Translations under genes and position numbers: made by a program
Source: Fictibacillus nanhaiensis
Lineage (GTDB): Bacteria > Bacillota > Bacilli > Bacillales > Fictibacillaceae
Length of the DNA: 64,000 nt
NCBI GenBank assembly: GCA_016401345.1
Contig: JAEACG010000002.1
Coordinates: 434,001-498,000, forward strand
Direction: 5' to 3'
Shown here: piece by piece, positions 29,000 to 35,955 of the stretch
Position numbering within the stretch: position 1 is the stretch's first letter
Layout: each line of letters begins with the position of its first letter
Notes under the pieces: generated by a model
Seen by the model: the letters and a program-made list of their open reading frames with translations, nothing else
Databases searched by the model: none
What the model was told of the DNA's origin: nothing

Positions 29000-29290
29000 A
29001 TGCTTACAGGTAAACAAAAACGTTTTTTACGATCAAAGGCACACCATATTCAACCTATCTTTCAGGTTGGTAAAGGTGGAGTTAATTCAAATCTAGTCAA
29101 GCAGGTTGACGAAGCACTCGAAGCGAGAGAGCTAATAAAAGTTAGCGTCCTTCAAAACTGTGAAGATGATAAGGATACAGTAGCGTCACAACTTTCTTCT
29201 GGTTCAAAATCTCAGTTAGTACAAGTGATCGGAAGCACGATCGTACTCTACAAAGAATCGGTCAATCAAAAACGCATCCAACTCCCTTAA
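29000..29290 (+). CDS. yhbY: YhbY-type RNA-binding protein (CRM domain)
   Basis: A 96-aa single CRM-domain protein, known in relatives as YqeI/YhbY and associated with pre-50S particles. The signature QVGKGGVN contains the conserved GKGG loop, and KVSVLQNC forms the following strand. Start 2 bp after aroE with GGAGGT in the aroE end shows coupling. Confidence 0.93.
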   Translation: MLTGKQKRFLRSKAHHIQPIFQVGKGGVNSNLVKQVDEALEARELIKVSVLQNCEDDKDTVASQLSSGSKSQLVQVIGSTIVLYKESVNQKRIQLP

Positions 29291-29304
29291 GGAGTGACAT
29301 TGGT

Positions 29305-29889
29305 ATGAATAGACAAATTGGACTTTTTGGAGGCACGTTTAATCCACCACATATCGGACATCTGATTATTGCTCAAGAGGCATTAACTCAATTGCATCTA
29401 GATGAAGTGTGGTGGATGCCATCCTCTACGCCCCCTCATAAGGAAAAAGACAATGAAGTCTCTGATATGCAGCGAATCGAAATGGTTCAGAAAGCTATTG
29501 GTAACAATGAGCAATTTTCCCTTTCTTTGCTTGAGTTTGAGAGAAGTGGACCTTCATATACTATTGATACGATACGCCTCTTGAAGGATAAATATCCACA
29601 AGAAAACTTCACTTTTATAATGGGTGGAGATATGGTTCATTCATTAAGCAGCTGGCATAAAATTGAAGAGTTGAAAGACCTTATTGATTTTGCGGGTGTT
29701 GGTCGTGCGGGATATGCCGTTGATCATCATTGGGAGAGGTATCGAGTAAAGCATGTAGAAGTACCTATTATCGAGATCTCTTCCTCATTTATCCGTAATC
29801 GATCACGTGCGGGTCATGATATTCGTTATTATGTCTCAGATGAGGTCTGGAATCATATAAAGGAGAACCACCTTTATGGAACGAACTAA
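29305..29889 (+). CDS. nadD: Nicotinate-nucleotide adenylyltransferase
   Basis: Converts nicotinate mononucleotide plus ATP to deamido-NAD (194 aa). The nucleotidyltransferase loop GGTFNPPHIGHL is near residue 8 and the second motif EISSSFIRNR near 157. The end overlaps yqeK by 14 bp. Confidence 0.97.
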   Translation: MNRQIGLFGGTFNPPHIGHLIIAQEALTQLHLDEVWWMPSSTPPHKEKDNEVSDMQRIEMVQKAIGNNEQFSLSLLEFERSGPSYTIDTIRLLKDKYPQENFTFIMGGDMVHSLSSWHKIEELKDLIDFAGVGRAGYAVDHHWERYRVKHVEVPIIEISSSFIRNRSRAGHDIRYYVSDEVWNHIKENHLYGTN

Positions 29890-30448
29890 AGCACTTGAAA
29901 TAGTGAAAAAACAGCTTACAGAGCACCGTTTTATCCATACGTTAGGAGTGGAAGAAACAAGTCTTGCTCTCGCGAAGAAATATGGAGTGGATCCTAAAAA
30001 AGCAGAAACCGCCGCCATATTTCATGATTATGCTAAATTTCGGCCAAAAGAAGAAATGAGAGATATCGTACGAAACGAAGGACTTTCACAAGATTTGTTG
30101 TACTATGGAAATGAAGTATTGCATGCACCTGTTGGAGCGTTTTTAGTTGAAAAAGAAGTTGGAGTAACAGACAGCGACGTTTTAAGTGCTATCTATTACC
30201 ATACAACAGGTCACGGAGCGATGACTGGGCTTGAAAAAGTGATATTCTTAGCAGATTACATCGAACCGAACCGTCAGTTCCCAGGTGTGGAAAGTGTTAG
30301 AGAGATGGCAGAGAATAATCTTGATCAAGCTTGTTTGATGGCCGTTAAAAACACGATCACTTTTTTAATGAAACAGAATCAAAAAATCTATCCACTCACG
30401 TTTGAAGCGTATAACGGATTGCTTCAAGAGATTAAACTACAAAAATAA
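29876..30448 (+). CDS. yqeK: HD-domain diadenosine tetraphosphatase YqeK
   Basis: A 190-aa HD phosphohydrolase. The metal motif is visible as H near residue 18 (FIHTLGV), HDYAK near 50 and the later LADYIEPNR. Members hydrolyse Ap4A symmetrically to ADP. AAAGGAGAACC lies inside the nadD end. It is next to nadD and rsfS in nearly all Bacillaceae. Confidence 0.93.
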   Translation: MERTKALEIVKKQLTEHRFIHTLGVEETSLALAKKYGVDPKKAETAAIFHDYAKFRPKEEMRDIVRNEGLSQDLLYYGNEVLHAPVGAFLVEKEVGVTDSDVLSAIYYHTTGHGAMTGLEKVIFLADYIEPNRQFPGVESVREMAENNLDQACLMAVKNTITFLMKQNQKIYPLTFEAYNGLLQEIKLQK

Positions 30449-30463
30449 GAAGGAGTGCACTGG

Positions 30464-30832
30464 ATGAACGTAAAAGAGCTTATGGAATTGGTCGTAAAGA
30501 CCGCTGATGATAAAAGAGCAGAGAACATTGCCGTGTTAGATATGGAAGGAATCTCGCTTGTAGCAGATTACTTTGTTATCTGTCATGGTAATTCTGAGAA
30601 ACAAGTCCAAGCCATTGCAAGGGAACTGAAAGATGTTGCCATAGAGAATGATATTCAGATTCGCCGAATGGAAGGCTATGACCATGCAAGATGGGTTTTA
30701 ATCGATTTAGCAAATATCGTAGTTCATGTATTTCATCGTGATGACCGCAGTTATTATAACCTTGAGAAACTATGGGGAGATGCCAATAAGATAGATGTAG
30801 ATCCTATCATTGCCCCACAACAAAACTTATAG
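30464..30832 (+). CDS. rsfS: Ribosome silencing factor RsfS
   Basis: Binds ribosomal protein uL14 and blocks joining of subunits in starved cells (122 aa). The family core is DYFVICHGNSEKQVQAIA, then RRMEGYDHARWVLIDL and VVHVF...YYNLEKLW. ATG 30464 is preferred, with AAGGAG 8 bp before it; a GTG three codons earlier lies inside that site. Confidence 0.95.
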   Translation: MNVKELMELVVKTADDKRAENIAVLDMEGISLVADYFVICHGNSEKQVQAIARELKDVAIENDIQIRRMEGYDHARWVLIDLANIVVHVFHRDDRSYYNLEKLWGDANKIDVDPIIAPQQNL

Positions 30833-31573
30833 ATGAGTTATCAGCGATTTGCCTATCTATATGATGAGTTGATGGAGGATGCTCCATACGATGAATGGCT
30901 TAACTTTGTTAAAACATCCGCCTCAAAACATTTAGAAAGTGGAAAGCGTTTTTTAGATGTGGGTTGTGGTACGGGTTCGATGACGATTCTACTCGCGAAA
31001 GAAGGCTTTGATGTTAAAGGGGTTGATCTTTCTTCAGATATGTTGATGGTCGCTAAGGAAAAAGCTGAAGCTGAAAAGGTTAACCTTTCCCTTTTTCAGC
31101 AAGATATGCGAGAGTTAGAAGGATTAGGAGTATATGATTGCGTCACGATATTATGTGATTCGCTTAATTACATCTTAACTGAGGAAGATGTGAAACGTAC
31201 TTTTCTTTCAGTGGGTAGTCACCTGAAAACAGGAGGACTTCTCCTTTTTGATGTTCATTCTTTACATAAGATCAATGAAATCTTTATTGGACAAACCTTC
31301 GGAAGTAACGAAGAGAAGCTTTCTTACATTTGGCAGTGCTACCAAGGCGACCTTCAAAATAGTGTAGAACACGACTTATCATTTTTTATTCAAAATGGGG
31401 ATCATTACGAACGATATGATGAACTTCATACACAAAGAACTTTTTCTATTGAGGACTATTGTAATTGGTTAAAAGAATGCGGATTTGAACACTTAGATGT
31501 CACAGCTGATTTTAATGAAAATGAGCCGACTGAGGAAAGTGAACGGATTTTATTCGTTGCGAGAAAAAGATAA
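30833..31573 (+). CDS. yqeM: SAM-dependent methyltransferase YqeM
   Basis: A class I methyltransferase (246 aa) of unknown substrate. Motif I is FLDVGCGTGSMT near residue 42, motif II is VKGVDLSSDML, and CDSLNYI follows. Its ATG abuts the rsfS stop codon. In B. subtilis it also ends this operon before comER; here a strong terminator and the 7.6-kb insertion follow. Confidence 0.9.
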   Translation: MSYQRFAYLYDELMEDAPYDEWLNFVKTSASKHLESGKRFLDVGCGTGSMTILLAKEGFDVKGVDLSSDMLMVAKEKAEAEKVNLSLFQQDMRELEGLGVYDCVTILCDSLNYILTEEDVKRTFLSVGSHLKTGGLLLFDVHSLHKINEIFIGQTFGSNEEKLSYIWQCYQGDLQNSVEHDLSFFIQNGDHYERYDELHTQRTFSIEDYCNWLKECGFEHLDVTADFNENEPTEESERILFVARKR

Positions 31574-31580
31574 AAATGAT

Positions 31581-31613
31581 GAAAAGACAGCCAATGTGCT
31601 GTCTTTTCTTTTA
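31581..31613 (+). terminator. Intrinsic terminator after yqeM
   Basis: Perfect 11-bp stem GAAAAGACAGC / GCTGTCTTTTC with a 6-nt loop, then TTTT. Confidence 0.92.
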
Positions 31614-31672
31614 GGAAACGGTACAATAATCCATAAAGATTTACTACTTTTCTACAGAATTAGGTGATGTGT

Positions 31673-33040
31673 ATGTTGGATCAAGATCCATTGTTTAAGA
31701 ACAACATTTTAGAGACGATCATTGACAGCGCTTATGAATGGATTGTCGTTGTTGATCATGAAGGGATCGTCCGGTATATGAATAAAACATACTGCGAGTT
31801 TTTAGATGAAAATCCTAAGTATGTGGTAGGAAAGCATGTTACAAAAGTTATTGAAAACACAAGAATGCACAAAGATGTTTTACAAGGAAAAGTTGAAATT
31901 GCGGATCTACAATTTATTAGAGGGAACTACATGATAGCAAACCGTGTTCCAATCTTAAATGAAGGAAAAGTAATCGGAGCTGTAGGAACTGTAATATTTA
32001 GAGATACAGAGCAATGGAAAAGGATGAACTCTCATATTAAAGCGCTTCTTCATGAACTCAATTTTTATAAAAAAGAGTGGGAAGAAATAAATGGTGCCAC
32101 TTATACGCTAAATGATTTTGCGGGAACTTCAGCAGAAGTTCAAAAAGTAAAAAAACATGTGAAAAATATTGCCAGTGGAGATCTATCCGTATTGATCCGC
32201 GGAGAGAGCGGAACAGGAAAAGAGTTGCTTGCCCATAGCATTCATCAATTAAGTGAAAGAAGTGGAAAGCCCTTTATAAAACTGAATTGTGGTGCAGTGC
32301 CAGAGCATTTGTTTGAATCTGAGCTATTCGGCTATTCCGAAGGAGCATTTACAGGAGCAAAAAAAGGCGGGAAATTAGGTAAGTTTCAACTTGCAGACGG
32401 AGGCACTCTATTTTTGGATGAGATTGGGGACCTTCCTCAAAGTATGCAAATAAAATTGCTGCGTGTACTTCAGGAAAAAGAAGTTGAGCCTGTAGGAGCT
32501 GTTCAACCCCAAAAAGTAAACGTGCGAGTGATCGCTGCTACAAATCGCTCATTAGAAGGATTGATCAATGAGAATAAGTTTCGTGAAGACTTGTTTTATC
32601 GGATAAATGTCCTTCAAATCCAAATACCTCCGCTTCGTGAGAGAAAAGAAGATATATGGCCTCTCGCAGAAAATTTTATCCGATTGAACTGTGCTGAAAC
32701 AGGTAAAAGAATCCTTAGTATTGATCAAGATGTAAAAGAAGCATTCTTAGAATACAGCTGGCCAGGCAATGCGAGAGAACTTAAGAATTTTGTTGAGGCA
32801 GGCATCCAACTTACCCATAGTGATAGATTATCGTTAGATGTTTTTCCGGATTTTCTAAAAGAAAAGCTCGGAATCAATAAGAAGCAGATGACACTCAAAG
32901 AACATCTTCAAGAAACAGAAAAAAATGTGATTGCTTACTATTTAGAGAAGATGAACGGGGATATTATGCAAGTTGCTAAACATCTAGGCATTGGAAAGAC
33001 AAACCTATATGATAAGATTAAAAAATATAACATTCGTTAA
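31673..33040 (+). CDS. Sigma-54-dependent transcriptional activator (PAS-AAA-Fis)
   Basis: A 455-aa enhancer-binding protein. An N-terminal PAS sensor (about residues 12-120) precedes the AAA+ domain (about 150-375). That domain has Walker A GESGTGKE, the sigma-54 contact loop GAFTGA, Walker B TLFLDEIGD and the arginine segment ATNRS...FREDLFYR. A Fis-type helix-turn-helix ends the protein (QVAKHLGIGKTNLYDKIKK). It should switch on the permease-dehydrogenase operon 314 bp downstream, whose upstream region has three matching palindromes and a -24/-12 promoter. Ligand unknown; a 3-hydroxybutyrate-related signal is inferred. ATG 31673 follows AGGTGA. Confidence 0.92.
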   Translation: MLDQDPLFKNNILETIIDSAYEWIVVVDHEGIVRYMNKTYCEFLDENPKYVVGKHVTKVIENTRMHKDVLQGKVEIADLQFIRGNYMIANRVPILNEGKVIGAVGTVIFRDTEQWKRMNSHIKALLHELNFYKKEWEEINGATYTLNDFAGTSAEVQKVKKHVKNIASGDLSVLIRGESGTGKELLAHSIHQLSERSGKPFIKLNCGAVPEHLFESELFGYSEGAFTGAKKGGKLGKFQLADGGTLFLDEIGDLPQSMQIKLLRVLQEKEVEPVGAVQPQKVNVRVIAATNRSLEGLINENKFREDLFYRINVLQIQIPPLRERKEDIWPLAENFIRLNCAETGKRILSIDQDVKEAFLEYSWPGNARELKNFVEAGIQLTHSDRLSLDVFPDFLKEKLGINKKQMTLKEHLQETEKNVIAYYLEKMNGDIMQVAKHLGIGKTNLYDKIKKYNIR

Positions 33041-33052
33041 TCTAATCTGCTA

Positions 33053-33199
33053 TTCCGAAAAAACGGAACGCCTTTCCGTATTTTCGGAATGATTCATTTT
33101 ATTAATTAAATGAGATTTCCAAGTATCATCTATGTTATATTCTAACTTTCTATAATCACAAAGTTTAAGTATCAATATTATTTTTCCGTTTTTTCGGAA
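33053..33199. promoter_or_regulatory. Three palindromic operators, TTCCG-N6-CGGAA
   Basis: Identical half-sites with a 6-bp A/T spacer lie at 33053-33068, 33074-33089 and 33184-33199. They sit between the activator gene and its presumed target, upstream of the sigma-54 promoter. They are the likely enhancer sites for the Fis domain. Confidence 0.75.
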
Positions 33200-33239
33200 A
33201 AATAATAGGATGATGTATACCCATTATACGTTCTGATGT

Positions 33240-33255
33240 TGGCATGAAACTTGCA
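33240..33255 (+). promoter_or_regulatory. Sigma-54 (-24/-12) promoter
   Basis: TGGCATGAAACTTGCA fits the consensus TGGCAC-N5-TTGCW, with the invariant GG and GC ten bases apart. It lies about 98 bp before the permease ATG. Confidence 0.88.
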
Positions 33256-33305
33256 TATGAATTAAAGGGTGTAAATGATATGGAAAGGTGATGATGCTAA
33301 AAAAA

Positions 33306-33319
33306 TGAAAGCGCTTCAA
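33306..33319 (+). promoter_or_regulatory. Degenerate cre-like site
   Basis: TGAAAGCGCTTCAA resembles the CcpA operator TGAAAGCGCTTTCA but is one base short. It lies between promoter and gene, where a roadblock cre would act. Weak. Confidence 0.3.
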
Positions 33320-33353
33320 AAATGTTAAATGGATAGAATGGGGGAATTTGAAA

Positions 33354-34748
33354 ATGGACATTATTATTATTTTATTAGCTTTATTCTTCTTAATGTTCGT
33401 AGCATACAGAGGATTCAGCGTTATTTTATTCGCGCCGATCGCTGCTTTGTTTGCTGTATTGCTTACTGAACCTGGTCACGTATTACCCTTTTTCTCAGGA
33501 GTGTTCATGGAGAAAATGGTTGGTTTTATTAAACTCTATTTCCCGGTCTTCTTACTAGGGGCGATTTTCGGGAAAGTTATTGAAATGTCAGGATTTGCAA
33601 AATCAATCACTCAGTTTGTCATCAAACTGATCGGACCTGCTAGAGCAATGCTTGCAATCGTACTTGTTGGTGCAATTTTAACGTATGGTGGGGTCTCTCT
33701 GTTTGTTGTTGCTTTTGCTCTCTACCCGTTTGCATCTGAACTTTTTAAACTTGCTGATATTCCTAAAAGACTTATACCGGGTACGATCGCGTTAGGTGCT
33801 TTTACTTTTACAATGGATGCTTTTCCAGGGAGTCCGCAGATTCAGAATATAATTCCTACATCTTTCTTCGGAACAACAACATGGGCTGCACCGTGGCTCG
33901 GGTTTATCGGAGGAATGTTTGTTTTCATATTGGGTATGATCTACCTTGAGTGGAGACGTAGACAAGCGGCTGCAAAAGGTGAAGGATACGGAACAGGACA
34001 TACCAATGAGCCTGAAAAGCTAGATTCTGAAAATCTACCAAATGCTTTTATAGCGATTCTTCCGCTTATTCTAGTAGGAGTGTTCAATAAATGGTTCACC
34101 GTCTTAATTCCACAGTATTACGGTAAGACGTTTGATTTTTCTGCTATTGGTATGAAGAACGTGCCTGAGATTCAGATCCCATCACTTGCTGCTGTATGGG
34201 CAGTTGAAGGAGCTTTGATCATTGGTATCGTTACAGTTCTTTTGTTCTCTTTCAAGAGAATTAAAAACAACTTTAATAAAGGAATTAATCTATCCATTGG
34301 CGGAGCGTTACTGGCAACATTAAATACAGCATCAGAGTATGGATTTGGTGGTGTGATCGCAGCACTTCCTGGCTTTACTGCAGTAAACTCGGCGATGTCG
34401 AATACGATTAAAGACCCGTTGATCAATGAAGCGATTACGACTACGACGTTAGCAGGTATTACAGGATCAGCGTCTGGCGGGATGAGTATTGCACTCGCAA
34501 CGATGAGTGAAACGTATATCGCACAAGCAGACAAACTAGGAATTGATACAGAAGTACTTCACCGTGTTGCTTCTATGGCGAGTGGTGGAATGGATACACT
34601 CCCTCACAACGGTGCTGTAATTACGTTGTTAGCCGTTACAGGTTTAACTCACAAACAGGCGTATATCGATATTTTTGCTATGACGATCATTAAAACGATA
34701 GCCGTGTTTGTAATCATTGGTTTGTATTACGGATTTGGTATCGTTTAA
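33354..34748 (+). CDS. GntP-type permease, probable 3-hydroxybutyrate transporter
   Basis: A 464-aa membrane protein with about 12 hydrophobic segments. It belongs to the gluconate/GntP-like permeases annotated as D-beta-hydroxybutyrate permease when next to the dehydrogenase. The paired motifs LTYGGVSLFVVAFALYPFA and ITGSASGGMSIAL plus GGMDTLPHNGAVIT are typical. ATG 33354 follows GGGGGA by 7 bp. The substrate call rests on the neighbouring dehydrogenase. The sigma-54 promoter upstream makes it inducible by the adjacent activator. Confidence 0.85.
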   Translation: MDIIIILLALFFLMFVAYRGFSVILFAPIAALFAVLLTEPGHVLPFFSGVFMEKMVGFIKLYFPVFLLGAIFGKVIEMSGFAKSITQFVIKLIGPARAMLAIVLVGAILTYGGVSLFVVAFALYPFASELFKLADIPKRLIPGTIALGAFTFTMDAFPGSPQIQNIIPTSFFGTTTWAAPWLGFIGGMFVFILGMIYLEWRRRQAAAKGEGYGTGHTNEPEKLDSENLPNAFIAILPLILVGVFNKWFTVLIPQYYGKTFDFSAIGMKNVPEIQIPSLAAVWAVEGALIIGIVTVLLFSFKRIKNNFNKGINLSIGGALLATLNTASEYGFGGVIAALPGFTAVNSAMSNTIKDPLINEAITTTTLAGITGSASGGMSIALATMSETYIAQADKLGIDTEVLHRVASMASGGMDTLPHNGAVITLLAVTGLTHKQAYIDIFAMTIIKTIAVFVIIGLYYGFGIV

Positions 34749-34779
34749 ACCATTATTCTAAAAAAGGAGTAATAATTCC

Positions 34780-35565
34780 ATGAGAGCGTTTGTCGAGGGG
34801 AAAGTTGTTTTTATTACAGGAGCAGCTAGTGGAATCGGTTTGCAGTTAGCAAAGGCTTTTGCTGAACAAGGAGCAAAAGTCGTGATCAGTGATTTGAATG
34901 ATGAGAAAGCAAAGGAATCAGCACATTTGTTGGCTCAAGATGGTCTTGAAGCAATCGGACTTGGCTGTAATGTGACCACGGAGGAAGATATAACAAAAGC
35001 GTTGGACGAAACACTGAAACAATTCGGACGCATCGATGTGCTCATCAACAATGCAGGATTGCAGTATGTATCTCCACTTGAAGAATTCCCGACTGAGAAA
35101 TTCCAGCAATTGATCAGTGTCATGCTTACCGCTCCATTTATAGCAACTAAACATGTGTTTCCAATCATGAAGAAACAACGGTTCGGACGCATCATCAACA
35201 TGGCGTCCATAAATGGGCTTGTAGGTTTTGCGGGGAAATCAGCTTACAACAGTGCGAAGCATGGAGTTATTGGTTTAACAAAGGTGGCTGCCTTAGAAGG
35301 TGCATCACATGGAATAACGGTAAATGCGCTTTGTCCGGGATATGTTGACACACCTCTTGTAAGAGGGCAATTAGAAGATCTGGCGAAAACGAGAAACGTA
35401 GAGTTAGAAAAAGTTTTGGAAGAAGTAATCTATCCTCTTGTTCCACAAAAAAGATTGTTAGATGTTCAGGAAATTGCAGATTACGCACTCTTTCTTTCAA
35501 GTGAGAATGCGAAAGGTGTTACAGGGCAAGCGATTGTGATCGACGGAGGATATGTCGCACAATAA
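34780..35565 (+). CDS. 3-hydroxybutyrate dehydrogenase
   Basis: A 261-aa short-chain dehydrogenase. The NAD loop is TGAASGIG near residue 14 and NNAG near 90. The catalytic set is MASIN (Ser), then YNSAKHG (Tyr, Lys). ALCPGYVDTPLVRGQ is close to known D-3-hydroxybutyrate dehydrogenases, as is the length. It would oxidise imported 3-hydroxybutyrate to acetoacetate. It lies 31 bp after the permease with AAAAAGGAG before the ATG. Confidence 0.88.
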   Translation: MRAFVEGKVVFITGAASGIGLQLAKAFAEQGAKVVISDLNDEKAKESAHLLAQDGLEAIGLGCNVTTEEDITKALDETLKQFGRIDVLINNAGLQYVSPLEEFPTEKFQQLISVMLTAPFIATKHVFPIMKKQRFGRIINMASINGLVGFAGKSAYNSAKHGVIGLTKVAALEGASHGITVNALCPGYVDTPLVRGQLEDLAKTRNVELEKVLEEVIYPLVPQKRLLDVQEIADYALFLSSENAKGVTGQAIVIDGGYVAQ

Positions 35566-35587
35566 ACGATAGATAATTTATTGACAT

Positions 35588-35603
35588 TCACTATATTTAG
35601 TGT
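35588..35603 (+). promoter_or_regulatory. NrdR-box-like palindrome
   Basis: TCACTATATTTAGTGT closely matches the NrdR box ACACTATATATAGTGT. A TTGACA (-35-like) starts at 35581 directly before it. The placement before a ribonucleotide reductase operon supports the call. Only one clear box is seen, although NrdR boxes usually come in pairs. Confidence 0.65.
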
Positions 35604-35630
35604 CAAAGTATATAGTACAAACCTATATAT

Positions 35631-35817
35631 GGAGAATTCAGGTGCCGGAATATCCGGCTGAAAAGGGAATTCGGTGCAATGCCGAAGCTGTCCCCGCAAC
35701 TGTAATTGTGGACGAAATGGAATAGCCACTGTACGGATCAGTTATTTACAATGACTGCTGTATGGGAAGGCCCAAAGTAGGAAGAAGCAAAAGCCAGTAG
35801 ACCTGCCTGAAGACTCC
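35631..35817 (+). ncRNA. Cobalamin riboswitch
   Basis: The aptamer shows the conserved parts in order: AAGGGAATTCGGTG (35662), GCTGTCCCCGCAACTGT (35687) and the B12 box AGCCAGTAGACCTGCC (35792-35807). P1 forms from TTCAGG (35637-35642) with CCTGAA (35806-35811), extended by GGAG/CTCC. It precedes a B12-independent ribonucleotide reductase, so adenosylcobalamin binding should shut the operon off. Confidence 0.95.
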
Positions 35818-35839
35818 TATTTTCTTTTCCTCGGGGATT

Positions 35840-35906
35840 GGGAGAAAGAACAGCGGCTGTTTTATGCGGACGATTGTCCGTCGAAATACACGTCATTCTT
35901 TCACCC
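35840..35906 (+). promoter_or_regulatory. Predicted antiterminator of the cobalamin riboswitch
   Basis: GGGAGAAAGAA (35840-35850) can pair with TTCTTTCACCC (35896-35906) over 10 of 11 positions, consuming the start of the terminator's 5' arm. CTTTTCC (35824-35830) could compete for the same GGGAGAAAG. The pairing is by eye. Confidence 0.5.
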
Positions 35907-35931
35907 TCTTCCTGATGGAAGAGGGTTTTTA
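35903..35931 (+). terminator. Riboswitch-controlled terminator
   Basis: Perfect stem ACCCTCTTCC / GGAAGAGGGT with TGAT loop and T-run, about 25 bp before the reductase start. Confidence 0.93.
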
Positions 35932-35955
35932 TTATGACTAGGGAGTGTATTTAAT

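Noticed and set aside
33291-33308. Leader peptide after the sigma-54 promoter
   Set aside because: AAAGGTG precedes ATG ATG, but the frame stops after five codons and shows no regulatory codon pattern.
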